Below, piece by piece: positions 1-11,614 of a DNA stretch of 64,000 bases; positions within the stretch are counted from its first letter, which is position 1, and each line of letters opens with the position of its first letter. The notes under the pieces were generated by a model. The model saw only the letters and a program-made list of their open reading frames with translations. It ran no database searches and had not been told where the DNA came from. The stretch comes from Agrostemma githago (taxonomy: Eukaryota; Streptophyta; Magnoliopsida; Caryophyllales; Caryophyllaceae): contig OY288243.1 of the NCBI GenBank assembly GCA_958450325.1, positions 35,578,678-35,642,677 of the forward strand. The letters run 5' to 3'. The position numbers and the translations under genes were made by a program.

Positions 1-925
1 ATTAGAAAGGGCTACTAATTCAATAAGGTCAAAAGCGTAATCGAAAGATTTAGAAGAAAAATCTCCCTCACATAAAGAATCAAGCAAAGTCCTAGTGGAA
101 TCGTTTATGCCCTTAACAAGTGTCAAATACAAGGACCTCTCGGTAAAGTACTTGCCATCTAAATAACAAAGATAATGTTTCAATCTTGGCAAGTAATCTC
201 CCAAATCCTCATCTTCTCCTTGAGGAAAAATAATATGCAATCAAATTATCTTTTTACCAGCAAGACTCCTCAAACTTCGGTCAACAACACTCGTAGCACA
301 CACCTCTAAGATTACGTTACTACTACTCTCACGAAGACAAGTGTTAGTAGAATGGTTCTTATGACAAGTAGTATCTTATTGTTGAGGGTGGATGGGAAGA
401 TTAGGAGGGCAGTAGGTGTCAAAAGATTGCATATCATTCCTAACGTTATTGACAAGAGCATTCCTTGAAGGATATCTAGGTGAAGCAAGTGCATATTGAG
501 AATTGTTAGAAAATGAAAGAGGGTGAACATCCATGTAATTAACATTGTTCACATAAGAATTTAAAGGGTTTTTGGAAAGATTAGAGGGACACGAATCAAA
601 AGAATGACCAAATATACCACATGAACCACAATTAACATCATGCATAAGCAATTGGGGTGAGAGGCACAAGTGATGTTGATTAGAATCATTAGCCATACTT
701 GAAATAAGTTTTCATCTATCATGATAAGGCATACAGGTGAACATACCCCTACAATTCTTCTCAATCACATTTCTAACATCAACAAAGACTACATTATAGA
801 TCATATGACAAAATTCCCATTTTTTCGCACGAAGATTATATTGATAAATGTAATTCGCTAGTCGTTCCCAAAAAATATGAAATGGTTCATTTGGAACTTG
901 GGGAAAATTAAAAAATTGTCATGAT
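1..925 (-). pseudogene. gag-like remnants of E copy A
   Basis: Three gag pieces lie in order on the minus strand. A capsid-like stretch near 925-717 contains NEPFH and a WERL-like helix. A small ORF (696-376) carries a CCHC zinc knuckle, C-x2-C-x4-H-x4-C, in CGSCGIFGHSFDSC. A second capsid-like stretch (240-1) corresponds to the GEDEDLGDYLPRLKHYL segment of copy B. Stops and frame changes separate the pieces, so no single open reading frame remains. The likely original role is nucleocapsid formation and RNA packaging. The assignment is by motif, and family identity is inferred. Confidence 0.6.
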
Positions 926-1193
926 TCAAATCCAAAACTATATTTTTTTTTCTTTTTGTTTTTGAAAGAGGGGGGGAGAGAGAGAAGGGTATCACCGCGA
1001 CGAGTGTTCGGATCCTTAGAACATGGAATATCCTCTCGGGCTCGGGATCGAAGAGAAACGATGAAGAACCTCTCCTGTGGACAACTCAAGAAGAAAGTGA
1101 GACTCATACCACCAAGTGGTACTAGGGAAGAGGAAAATAAAATGAAAACAATAACCAAGCAATCAACTAAACTAAAACTCAACTAATTCGTCA

Positions 1194-1211
1194 TCCCTGG
1201 CAACAACGCCA
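1194..1211 (-). other. Primer binding site of E copy A (degenerate Asp-tRNA type)
   Basis: On the minus strand, three bases after the LTR end GCATCA, the sequence reads TGGCGTTGTTGCCAGGGA. It resembles the tRNA-Asp complement TGGCGCCGTTGCCGGGGA, found intact in element J, but has mismatches at several positions. Adjacency to the LTR end sets the orientation of E. Confidence 0.7.
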
Positions 1212-1214
1212 TTT

Positions 1215-2768
1215 TGATGCTTGTCAGATTGTCGTCTATCTAACGCGATCAAACAAAATTTATAACTCCAGCTGACTACTACGTAGTAGCGGTAAGTCGG
1301 GATCGATCCATAGGGACGGAACACATGGGAAGTCGAATCTAGGTCTAGTCTATTGATTGGGATCTAAGGGGGGTTTTGAGGTTGGTCACGAACAAAACTA
1401 ATAAGAACGAAACTAGAATAGCTAAGAAAAATCAAATAGAGGAAAGGTGTTAGGGGGAGTCGGGAATCGGAAATCGGGTTCTATGAGTCTCGAAATTATG
1501 GGTCCGTCACACAGTCGATAGAGGGAGAATGCCACCTTTCTATTTCTTCACCCAACTTATCTAGATCCCGCTTTCGCGGCGAAAAAGGGTAAATCTCAAG
1601 TCAAGGCAACTCCTACCCCGAGTTTTTCCATATTGATAGAACTGAGTCAAGGTCGATCTAGTTGGCCAGACAAACTCAACAATGACACAAAAACCTCAAA
1701 CATGATAAATCAAGAAGCATGTAACCCAACCACAAATCCTCAATTCATATTACCCAAAATATTCCTCCCTTAACCCCCTAACAAGTAAACTACTCACAAT
1801 TCATGAAGAAAACTACAAAAGCAATAACAATGGAGATAATACCAAAAACATGCATAATGATGAAAAGTAGAGGAAATAAATCTAAAACAACGAAGGAAAT
1901 AACGATCAACAAAAGAAACTATAAAGCGATCTAAAATCAACGCAACTAAAATCAATAAAAACGATGCAATAACGAAAGAGCAATAGTAAAATCTAATCTA
2001 GAAAATAAGGGAGAGGAAAAGAGTTATGCCAACAATGGAAGAAAATAACAATAAGGAAGATGAAGATTGCATAAAAATAAGGAGAAGACTTGATGAAGAA
2101 GACAATGGATTTGTCACTAATCCCTTGATGACCTTCCAAGAACTTTAAGATTAAAACTAGAATTCCGTACAAAAGCTTGAATCTAAAGCTAGATGAAAAA
2201 GATGAAGATTGAGGAAAACTATGTAGCTTCTATCTAATGGCTTTCTATCTAATCTAAGTAGTGTAAAGAAAGGATGATCTAAAGTACGGTATTGTGCACC
2301 TACTTAGGTTAACTATATATATAGTAGTAGCTTAATGGATCACTAAACCAAAGCCCAAATCCAACTTTACCCTTGAAATGAAACTTTACCCTTTGGATCT
2401 TCATAGGGTGAAGTTTTGCCATGCGGATTCTCTCCAATATGGCCGAAGTTTCGCCCTGTCAAAATCTCATCGGGCGAAGTTTCACCCGATGAACTTTTTT
2501 GTCCGGAATGACAATTTGGGGAGGAAACAACGTCCATTTGGAGTTCGACCTTTCCGGTGAAGATGCCTAATGGACTATAGTTTTTCCCTTTTGCTCAAGA
2601 TTTCACCTATTGGGTTTGGACTTTGGACTTTAATCATGTTTTGGGACGATAATTCGCTCCCTTGTGCCCATGTAAGCTCGAACATGCTCTCGGACAATGG
2701 ATTCTTATCAAAATAGTAGGAAAACTATACAAAAACACGTAAAATTCACAAGAGAGGTTGCGTTAGAG
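1215..2768 (-). repeat. E copy A 5' LTR, truncated
   Basis: The LTR begins (plus sense) TGATGCTTGTCAG and is homologous to the full LTR at 6078-8011. It lacks the last ~125 bp (the U3 start on the minus strand). It also lacks ~270 bp corresponding to about 7410-7676, which removes most of the palindrome cluster. Homology stops near 2768, where a TAG-rich block begins. The LTR at 17266-18780 has the same two deletions, so they predate the duplication. Small ORFs inside, such as 2378-2560, are not genes. Confidence 0.85.
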
Positions 2769-3133
2769 ATTGTATGTTATGTTAGATTGAGTAGTGTTGT
2801 ATTAGTGATTGTTGTATTTTGTTAGAAATTGTGTGTTAGTGTTGTATTAGTAATAGTGGTGTTGTATTAGTGATTGTTGTATTATGTTAGAAATTGTGTT
2901 AGTGTTGTATTAGTAGTAGTAGTAGTAGTAAAAGATTAGTGTAATAGAGAATTAGTAGTGAAGTCATATCATGGAGTATTACAAATAGTAGTAGCAGATT
3001 AGTAGTAGTAGTAGTATTTGAAGAAGAAGAAGATTATTAGTAGTATTAGTAATAGTAGTAGTAGATTAGTAGGAGTAGTAGTAGTATTAGTAGTAGTAGT
3101 ATTAGTAGATTAGAAGTAGTAGTAGTAGTAGTA
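2769..3133. repeat. TAG-rich microsatellite block
   Basis: GTTGTATTAGTGATTG-type sequence grades into (TAG)n / (AGT)n trinucleotide runs with interruptions. It begins exactly where the truncated E LTR ends. Together with the (CTA)n block on the far side of the MITE it forms an inverted repeat. Confidence 0.9.
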
Positions 3134-3340
3134 CTCCCTCCGATTTTTATAATTTTTCCATGTTTCCTTATTGGGATGAACCACCTTTTCTTTCATATTT
3201 CTATTTTGGACCATCAACATGTGGTTTAGAATTACCCCTGCATTTTTCTCTCATCCTTCTTCTCTTTTGAGCCACACATTCCTACACCTTTATTTTTCAC
3301 CCAAAAGTCAAATGGGAAGATAAATAAAAATTGGAAGGAG
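3134..3340. mobile_element. Stowaway-like MITE
   Basis: A 207 bp element with terminal inverted repeat CTCCCTCCGATTTTTAT and, at the other end, the complement of CTCCTTCCAATTTTTAT. It is flanked by TA on both sides. CTCCCTCCG termini and a TA target are the hallmarks of Stowaway (Tc1/mariner-derived) MITEs. There is no coding capacity. The equivalent copy lies at 19176-19381, so insertion predates the duplication. Confidence 0.93.
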
Positions 3341-3342
3341 TA

Positions 3343-3731
3343 GTAGATTAGTAGGAGGAGGAGATTAGTTGTATTAGTAGTAGTAGTGGTCACAACTACT
3401 ACTAATACTACTTCACTACCAATACTAATACTACTAATTTACTACTACTATTACTAATACTACTAATATACTACTACTACTACTAATCTACTACTACTAA
3501 TAATAATACCACAAATCTACTAGTACTACTACTAATACTATTAATCTTCTCCTACTACTACTACTACTAATCTACTAATACTACTACTAATCTTCTACTA
3601 CTACTACTACTATTAATACTACTACTCTTCTCTTACTACTACTACTACTACTAATAATAATAATAATATACTACTACTACTACTACTAGTCTACTACTAC
3701 TACTATTACACTCACACCACTCATTTAAAAC
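3343..3731. repeat. TAG patch then (CTA)n microsatellite block
   Basis: A short TAG/GGAGGA patch next to the MITE is followed by long interrupted (CTA)n runs to about 3731. CTA is the reverse complement of TAG, so the two blocks around the MITE can fold back on each other. Confidence 0.9.
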
Positions 3732-4327
3732 TACTAAATGAATTGATATATGATTGTTGTTGTTTTTTGTTTTTGTTATGTATTGTTGATAAAGACTGTT
3801 GGATATAATCAGACCCACCTAGTACCCGTTCAAGAGTTACTCGTTAGGAGTAATTCTTGGACAGTCCCCGTTTTGGGACTGTTCTTGTACTTTTCATGTC
3901 GCTTAGGTGGTAAACATGAAATTGTGTTGTATTGGTAAGAGGAAAATTTGGTGACAATTCCCTCAATGTTCTTCGATTGCACATGCAGAGTATTCATATA
4001 TTCCACATTGTGCTTTTGGAGAACTGAGGCGAATTGCTGCCATTTTTTTTTATTGACATAACACAATTTTGTGTTTATCAGTGACATGGAATGTACAAGA
4101 ATGGGTTTATGTTTGAGTGATAAGGTCCCCGGTGATGAATTGTTTCAATATTGATGGTTGTGAGAGTTCGAACTGGTGGACAAAGTCGCCGTTTTTTTCG
4201 ATGTGCATTTCCCATGTTATTGTACCTTGCTTCAAATTATATGTAACTGTTAGATGTTGTTGAATGCTTTCCCCCACACCAATTTTTTCATGTGTACCTT
4301 GAACATTCATAGTTCAATTCATATAGA
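3732..4327. other. Spacer upstream of the TNP2 remnant
   Basis: This segment is conserved with 19820-20394. It may be the 5' end of the CACTA element or captured DNA. Minus-strand ORFs of 85 and 67 codons are present; the second (4310-4107) begins MNVQGTHEKIGVGES. The reading frame differs between the two copies, so coding is doubtful. I recognise no family. Confidence 0.4.
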
Positions 4328-6077
4328 ATGAATAGAGTAGAACGAAGGTGGATGTACGATAGTGATCCGAATAAAGCAGCCTCATTTGGTGAACTCACAC
4401 TTAAGCCAAGTGATCCTAACTTGGTCCCCATTATCCCATCCAACAGCTTGGTAGTATACCTTCTCCAAGCACTTAATTAGCTTGTATGAACACAAGCTAG
4501 GCAGAATAAATGGAGCTAAAGATACATTGCTCCAATACGATTTCTAAGTTCAAATAATCACCAATGGGATTAATTGCTTTCAAGACTAGAAGATACATTT
4601 ACCAAGTGCAAAAACACACCAGCCTACTAAAAGCAAACAAAGAAGCATTGCATCGGAATTGGAGCAAAATAGTGGCTGCTAGTGTTCACACTTGTTCATT
4701 GTATCTAGTTGTCTAAATTCTTTTCCCTTTATTTGTTTGTATCACCCACTTTATGAGGCTTGACTATTCTGGTTGGCCTCTCTTTGGGTCGTTTTTTTGG
4801 CTATAAATAGCCACCCATTAGATGAATAAAGCATTCAACTTTCATCAAACAAATCTGAGTTAAGCTTTGCTTTCCTTTTTCGTCTTTGTAGTTAACAAGA
4901 CAAAGTATTAGAGTTAGTCGCGTTACAAGCTCTATACTCGCTATTTCAATCGAGTGTTTGAATTAGCACCCGCTTTGTTGAGGTATAGGTCTATCTCACT
5001 TAGCACACTATCCTTGGTTACTTCCTATAATTCCTTTACAGCAACTATCTCGATCTGATTTCATTGCTTGTTCTCGTTTATCTCAATTTACTATCAATCT
5101 CCAAATAACTTGTTCAAAGTTCATTCTAAATCACATCAGATAGACTGGACGAAAATAAGTAGCCGAAAATTGAATTTAGAGACGGAGTGGAGGAGTTCAT
5201 CAAGTTCTCCTTAAATAATAACCCCCACCTCCATGGTTATGCAATAAGAGACAATTTACGTTCTTGTTTCTTATTGTTCCTGGTCCTAGGAACCCGAAAG
5301 CCAATATGGACGTTTATCTCCAACCTTTAGTTGAGGAGTTAAAAAGTTTGTGGGATAACGGGGCTTACACATACGATGTGTCGAGGAAGAGTAGTTTCAA
5401 TCTAAGGGCAACACTAATGTGGACCATCAACGACTTCCCAGCTTACGAGATGTTGTCTGATTGGAGTACAACGGGTTACCGTGCTTGCCCTTACTGTTAA
5501 GCAAAGGATCAAAGTTTGTTTTGGCTAAAAAAATAGCTGCAAGGTGTGTTAGTTTGACTGCCATAGACAGTTTCTACCTTCGGAACATCCATTTTGACGT
5601 AACTATAAGAGTTTCCTAAAGAAAAAATCTCAATGAAAGTAGGATCACATGTAGTAGGTTATCAGGTGATGAGATATGGGCAGATGTTCAAAAGTATCCT
5701 ACAATAGTACACGCTGCCCACCAACAGTTGAAGAATAAGAAGGAAGGTTGGTGGAAGCAAAGCATATTTTGGGAGCTTCCTTACTGGAACACTTTGCTAA
5801 TCAGACACAATCTAGATGTTATGCATATCGAGAAGAACTTCTTTGAGCAGATTATCAACACCATTATGGTTGTACGGAACAAGACAACCTTTGGACCAAA
5901 AGGCAAAGCCGATTTCAAGGAACTATGTCTTGGGCGACCCAAATCGTCGTCGTTTGTTATGGAAAAAAATGAAAGGAAGGCTTTGTGCGACTGGGTGGCT
6001 GGGTTGAAGTTCCCGGATGGTTACGCATCCGACTTGTTTCGGTGCGTAGACCATTCAAAGTTAATTTTGCATGGCAT
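4328..6077 (+). pseudogene. CACTA (En/Spm) TNP2-type transposase remnant, copy 1
   Basis: The start at 4328 gives MNRVERRWMYD, the usual N-terminus of plant TNP2 proteins, followed after the inserted solo LTR by FRDGVEEFIKF (transposase-associated domain). A large internal deletion then joins to the central transposase domain: VPGPRNPKANMDVYLQPL, MWTINDFPAY, WSTTGYRACPYC (5264-5500) and, in another frame, LPYWNTLLIRHNLDVMHIEK (5728-6077). The gene stops abruptly where the E LTR begins at 6078. A nonsense codon after CPYC is specific to this copy (CAA to TAA). In life TNP2 binds CACTA ends and catalyses cut-and-paste transposition; this copy cannot. Confidence 0.88.
4363..5138 (+). mobile_element. 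Solo LTR, H family (Copia-like)
   Basis: A 776 bp LTR beginning TGATCCGAATAAAGC and ending CTAAATCACATCA, flanked by the 5 bp duplication GATAG (4358-4362 and 5139-5143). A TATAAATA box lies at 4802-4809. The promoter-distal half closely matches the reverse complement of the H LTRs at 46805-47616, while the first part (U3) differs. The equivalent place in copy 2 (20425, GTACGAGAGACTGG) is empty, so the insertion followed the segmental duplication. It interrupts TNP2 about 10 codons from the start. Confidence 0.92.
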
Positions 6078-8011
6078 TGATGCGTGTCAGATCGTCGTCT
6101 ATCTAACGCGATCAAACAAAATTTATAACTCCAACTGACTACTACGTAGTAGCGGTAAGTCGGGATCAATCCACAGGGACGGAACACATGGGAAGTCGAG
6201 TCTAGGTCTAGTCCATTGATTGGGTCTAAGGGAGGTTTTGAGGTTGGTCACGAACTAAACTAATGAGAACGAAACTAGAATAGCTAAGAAAAATCAAATA
6301 GAGGAAAGGTGTTAGGGGGAGTCGGGAATCGGAAATCGGGTTTTATGAGTCTCGGAATTATGGGTCTGTCACAAAGTCGATAGAGGGAGAATGCCACCTT
6401 TCGATTTCTTCACCCAACTTATCTAGATCCCGCTTTCGCGGCGAAAAAGGGTAAATCTCAAGTCAAGGCAACTCCTACCCCGAGTTTTTCCATATTGATA
6501 GGACTGAGTCAAGGTCGATCTAGTTGGTCAGACAAAGTCAACAATGACACAAAAACCTCAAACATGATTAATCAAGAAGCATGTAACCCAACCACAAATC
6601 CTCAATTCATATTACCCAAAATATTCCTCCCTTAACCCCCTAACAAGTAAACTACTCACAATTCATGAAGAAAACTACAAAAGCAATAACAATGGAGATA
6701 ATACCAAAAACATACATAATGATGAAAAGTAGAGGAAATAAATCTAAAACAACGAAGGAAATTACGATCAACAAAAGAAACTATAAAGCGATCTAAAATC
6801 AACGCAAGTAAAATCAATAAAAACGATGCAATAACGAAAGATTAATAGTAAAATCTAATCTAGAAAATAAGGGAGAGGAAAAGAGTTATACCAACAATGG
6901 AAGAAAATAACAATAAGGAAGATGAAGATTGCATAAAAATAAGGAGAAGCCTTGATGAAGAAGACAATGGATTTGTCACTAATCCCTTGATGATCTTCCA
7001 AGAACTTCAAGATTTAAACTAGAATTCCGTACAAAAGCATGAATCTAAAGCTAGATGAAAAAGATGAAGATTGATGAAAACTATGTAGCTTCTATCTAAT
7101 GGCTTTCTATCTAATCTAAGTAGTGTAAAGAAAGAATGATGTAAAGTATGGTATTGTGCATCTACTTAGGTTAACTATATATATAGTAGTAGCTTAAGGA
7201 ATCACTAAACCAAAGCTCAAATCCAACTTTGCCCTTGAAATGAAACTTTGCCCTTTGGATCTTTATTGGGTGAAGTTTTGCCATGCGAATTCTCTCCAAT
7301 ATAGCCGAAATACCGTCGGGCGAAGTTTCGCCATGTCAAAATCTCATAGGGCGAAATTTCACCCGATGAAATTTTTTGTCCGAAATGGCAATTTGGGGAG
7401 GAAACAGCGTCAGGCGAAGTTTCGCCCGGTCAAAATATCATCGGGTGAAGTTTCGCCCGATGAAAAATCATACCAAAAACTCAAAAATCTCGTAGGGTGA
7501 AATTTCGCCCAGTTAGATCTCATTGGGTGAAACTTCGCCCGGTGACTTCAGATGGCCATAACTCTCTCGCTTGATCTCCAATTAGGGCGTGTGATATGTC
7601 GTTGGAAAGATAAGAAATAAGCTTTCACCTTCAACTAGAAACGCTTCAATTCAAGATCTAGAACTCTAGATATATCCATTTGAAGTTCGACCTTTCCGGT
7701 GAAGATGCCTAATGGACTATAGTTTTTCCCTTTTGCTCAAGATTTCACCTCTTGGGTTTGGACTTTGGACTTTAATCATGTTTTGGGACGATATTTCGCT
7801 CCCTTGTGCGCATGTAAGCTCGAACATGCTCTCGGACAATGAATTCCTATCAAAATAGTAGGAAAACTACCCAAAAACACGTAAATGCACAAGAGAGGTC
7901 GCTAGAGTGAGAAAGACTCAAATAAGGCGATAATCGCACACAAATCTCACAAAAGCGATAGGAAAATGGGTCTAAATGGGGGGTAAAACGGTTCAAATTT
8001 GCGTGTTATCA
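6078..8011 (-). repeat. E copy B 3' LTR (full length)
   Basis: A 1934 bp LTR, in plus sense TGATGCGTGTCAG to GCGTGTTATCA, so TG...CA on either strand. A TATA-like TATATATATA lies at 7176-7185. About seven copies of the imperfect palindrome GGGYGAARTTTCGCCC occupy roughly 7265-7545, upstream of that box in minus-strand terms. The ORF at 7240-7500 is a by-product of these repeats. Confidence 0.9.
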
Positions 8012-8025
8012 AATCCCCCACACTT
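8012..8025 (-). other. Polypurine tract of E copy B
   Basis: On the minus strand AAGTGTGGGGGATT directly precedes the LTR start TGATAACACG. It is the expected primer for plus-strand DNA synthesis. The same sequence occurs at 57060 in copy C. Confidence 0.8.
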
Positions 8026-8837
8026 AAGCTTTACTCGTCCTCGAGTAACTCATTAGACAAAACTACTTTCCATAAAAATAAATATAACACACCAAAACGA
8101 AAACAGAAAATAAATACAAGCACGAAAGACAAAGAACACAACAAATCACAAATTTTCCAAATCAAAAGTCACGATTCTAAAATCCAACTAAAATATAGAA
8201 TATGAATACTAAAATTACTGGACAAGTTGCAAAAATAATTATTACATATTTTTCGGCCTCGGTCCATGCTATGTCAGGATGTGTGGCGGAGATGGCAGGC
8301 GTTCTCCCGTGAAGTTATTGACAAATGCATACAAGTCTCGGCCACTTGCAAAAACAAAGGCTAGGGTCGTCCTAATCGCCCAAGTGACATAAGAACCGAT
8401 CAAAAATGAAAGATAAGAATATCAAAAATACTTGGAGGAGGAATCGTCTTTCTTTTCTTTTTCTTTGTCATTTTTTTTATTTTCATTCTTCTTTTCATTC
8501 ATTCTTTCTTTCTTTTTCATTTGTTTCATATTTTTTTTTCTTTTCTTCTTCTCCCCCTTATTTTCATGTTTTTGAGTTTTTTTGGAAGATTTTTCTTTGT
8601 TTGCACATATTTGATGTTTGAATTCTTTTAAATGGGAAAGAGTGCAAAACTCAATATCAATCATATTCAACTCTTATTTGTGGAGTATTTTTGTGGAATA
8701 ATGGATCGTAAAAGGATAGAAGTCACTTGGGTTATAGTCACCTAGACAAGCATACAATGTCAAAATCACAACACGGGAGGTGGAAGGTGAACACAAGTGA
8801 AATACACACCCGAGCGACTTATAGTAGGAGGACAATC
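8026..8837. other. E 3' non-coding region
   Basis: Sequence conserved with 57074-57880 in copy C. It contains a pyrimidine-rich tract at about 8440-8610 (TTTCTTTT runs), which creates spurious low-complexity ORFs on both strands. No gene is seen. Confidence 0.7.
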
Positions 8838-8842
8838 AATGG

Positions 8843-8873
<31 letters not shown>

Positions 8874-8885
8874 TATATATATATA
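8838..8885. repeat. (ATCA)n then (TA)n microsatellite
   Basis: Seven or so tandem ATCA units are followed by TATATATATATATA. Copy C (about 57880-57898) has only one ATCA unit before its TA run, showing repeat-length change since duplication. The TA run and following AAAGGAGGAGG resemble the 5' end of many plant Helitrons. Confidence 0.85.
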
Positions 8886-9179
8886 AAGGAGGAGGTTTTC
8901 AAGCGATATGATTGGTCCGTTACATCAAAACTCAATTTAGGAAACTATCATTAATAATTAAAAAAATCAAATAGAGAATCTTTTAATTATTACAACAATA
9001 TATTTAATCTATTATATTAATGTGATGTTTTATAATTTTCATCTAAAATTCTTTAAATTTAATTTTAAAAAAAGTTATCGTAAATAAAACTATAAAAATG
9101 AATTAATTAGATTCGTGGTAGAAAATGCTTTCATTAGAGTATAAATTTCATATTATTTGTTTCATATTGTTTGCTCGAA

Positions 9180-11600
9180 AAAGTGATAAGTTTATTACAT
9201 ATAAATATATTAAAGTTATCCCACATCGAAAAATTATAATAAGATGATGAAATTCTATATTATAAATAATAGTAATCATCCGTCCTTAGATATTCACCAA
9301 ATCTTTTTAGTCATAAATAACTCTTAAGATTATATCCTTAAGTAATTATCCATTGTTTTTTAATATCAACTAAAAAACTTTCGAGTCTTAAAAACCTCTT
9401 AATAAGACTACAAACTTAAAATTGTCTGACATCGATGATGATTTTATATTATAAATAAGAGTAATCATGTGTTCTCTTGGGTCTTAAAAGGAGTTCTTAA
9501 AACAGTAAATTATCTCACATCAAAAAAATTATAATAATGAAATTCTATATTATAAATGAGACTAATCATTCGTTCTTAAAATCAATAAAAAAAATTGAGA
9601 CTTAGAAAATATTTTAATAAGACAACAAACTTAAGTGACATAATCTCACATCGAAAAATTATAATAAGATGATGAAATATATTATAAATAAGAAATAAAA
9701 GTAATTAATTCTACCATAAGACGATGGAATTCTATTATACAAATAAAAGTAATTATTCATCCAAATTATGACTAATAAGTTGTTATAAGATATCTTCCAT
9801 AACTCAATTGAGTCTTAAAACCTCTTAAGACTATAAAATCAAGTAAAACTATTACAAGAGTTCTTAAGGCTATATCTAAAATTATGTCAAAATTATTTTA
9901 TATCAAAAAATTATGAGGTGATGTAATTTGGTATTATAAATAAGAAAAAACATTCGTTCTTAGATATCAAAAAAAAAGTTTTTTGAGTCTTACAAAAGTA
10001 CTTGGAGACTATAAACTTAGGTAAGACTATCTTACATCGAAAAATTATAATAAGATGATCGAATTTTATTATATAAATAAGAGTAACCGTCCATTCTTAA
10101 GTTAGATATAAAAACAAACTCTTTTGTTATTATAATTATCCTAACATTGTCTCATATCGAAAAATTATGATGATATGATGAATTCTATATTATAAATAAT
10201 AATCATTTGTCCTTGGATATCAGTTTAAAAAAATTGAGTTTTAAAATTGCTCTTAGGACCGTAAACTAATGGAAAAGAGAAATCATTCGTATTTAGATAA
10301 TATTAACAAAAATCTTAGTTCTAAAAAGAGTTTTTAAGACTATAAACCTAAATAGAATTATCGCATATCAAAAAATTATGATGAGGTGATAAAATTCTAT
10401 ATCACTAATAAGAGACAACACGTTTTTAGATATCAAACAAAAAAATTGTCTTATAAAAGTTCTTAAAGCTATAAATTTAAGTAAAATTATCCCACATCGA
10501 GAAATTATAATAATATGATAGAAATTCTACTATATAAATACAGAGTAAAAACAATCATTTATGTTTTGATATCAACGAGAAATCTTTTGAGTCCTAAAAG
10601 AACTTTTTAAGATTATAAACTTAATTAAAATTATCCCACATCGAAAAATTATGATGATGTGATGAAATTCTACATCAATAAGAAAAATTATTCGTTTTTA
10701 GATATTAATCAAAAATATTTTGAATTTTATAATACTCCTCTCAAGGCTATAAATTGAAGTAAAAATTATCCCACATCAAAAAATTACAAAAAAGTGATGA
10801 AATTCTATTATATAAATAAAAGTAATCATCGTCTTTAGATATCAATCAGAAATCTTCTGAGACCTAAAAAACGTTCTTAAAACTATAAATTTAAGTAGAA
10901 TTATCACACATCGAAATTATGATGAGAAATCATTCGTTTTAGATAATCATTTGTCCAAAAGTATACTCCGTAATAAGGGTTATCGAATTCTATTATATAA
11001 ATAAGAGTAATCTTTCGTTCTTAATAACTTAGATGGAAAAATAAACTCTTTTGGGTCTTTAAAAAATTCTTAAGACCATATGCTTAATTAAGTAAAATTA
11101 TCTCACACTTTTGAGTCATAAAAAAACTCTTAAGACTATAAACTTGAGTAAACATTTTCACGTCGAAAAATTATTACAAAGTCATGAATTTCATAGATAT
11201 AAATCAAATATCTTTAGAGTTTTTGAAAAGCTCTTAGACTATAATAAACTTAAGTAAAAATTTCTCTTTTCAGTCTTAAAAAAACTCTTAAGACTATAAA
11301 CGCGTGCGAAATTTTTCCATATCAAAAAATTATTATAAAGTTATGAATTTCATATTATTTGCTCAAAAAAGTAATGAATCTGCTATATAGAAATAGTAAA
11401 ATTATCTCACATCGAAAAATTATATTAAGGTGATAAATATCTATATTATAAATAAGAAAAATCATTTGTTCTTGGATATCAACAAAAATAAACTTTTGAT
11501 CCTTAATCTCTTAAGACTATAAAATTAAGTATAATTATCCCACATCAAAAAACTATGATGAGCTGATTAAATTCTATATTATAAATAGAAGTAATCATTC
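9180..11600 (+). repeat. Degenerate tandem array of ~110-220 bp units
   Basis: About 16 diverged repeats share a core ATCCCACATCGAAAAATT, then TAATAAGATGATGAAATTC, TATATTATAAATAA, and later AACTCTTAAGACTATAAA. Good examples start at 9218, 10489 and 10633. Repeats are too diverged for a young satellite. A few similar units lie beyond the inserted MITE (12140-12500). No coding sequence is seen. Confidence 0.75.
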
Positions 11601-11614
11601 GCCCATAGATATTA

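Larger units (their letters stand above)
1..2768 (-). mobile_element. Element E, copy A (partial): gag-only Ty3-gypsy-like retrotransposon
   Basis: Read on the minus strand this is a truncated 5' LTR (2768-1215), a primer binding site (1211-1194) and the start of the internal region with gag-like pieces running off the window at position 1. It matches copy B at 16050-18780 almost base for base, including the point where the LTR breaks off. The 3' part of the element lies outside the window. Family assignment rests on the Asp-tRNA-like primer site and the gag domains; no reverse transcriptase is visible in any copy. Confidence 0.8.

Noticed and set aside
2378..2560. Short ORF also seen at 18363-18572 and 7240-7500
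   Set aside because: Lies in E LTRs and is built from the GGGCGAAGTTTCGCCC repeats; not conserved as protein.
6078..8011. E read as a plus-strand element with J-like ends (TGATGC...TTATCA)
   Set aside because: Polypurine tract, primer site and gag frames all place E on the minus strand; the shared end letters with J are coincidental or distant.
8406..8670. Phe/Ser-rich plus and Lys-rich minus ORFs
   Set aside because: Low-complexity translation of a pyrimidine tract in the E non-coding region; the equivalent in copy C has different lengths.
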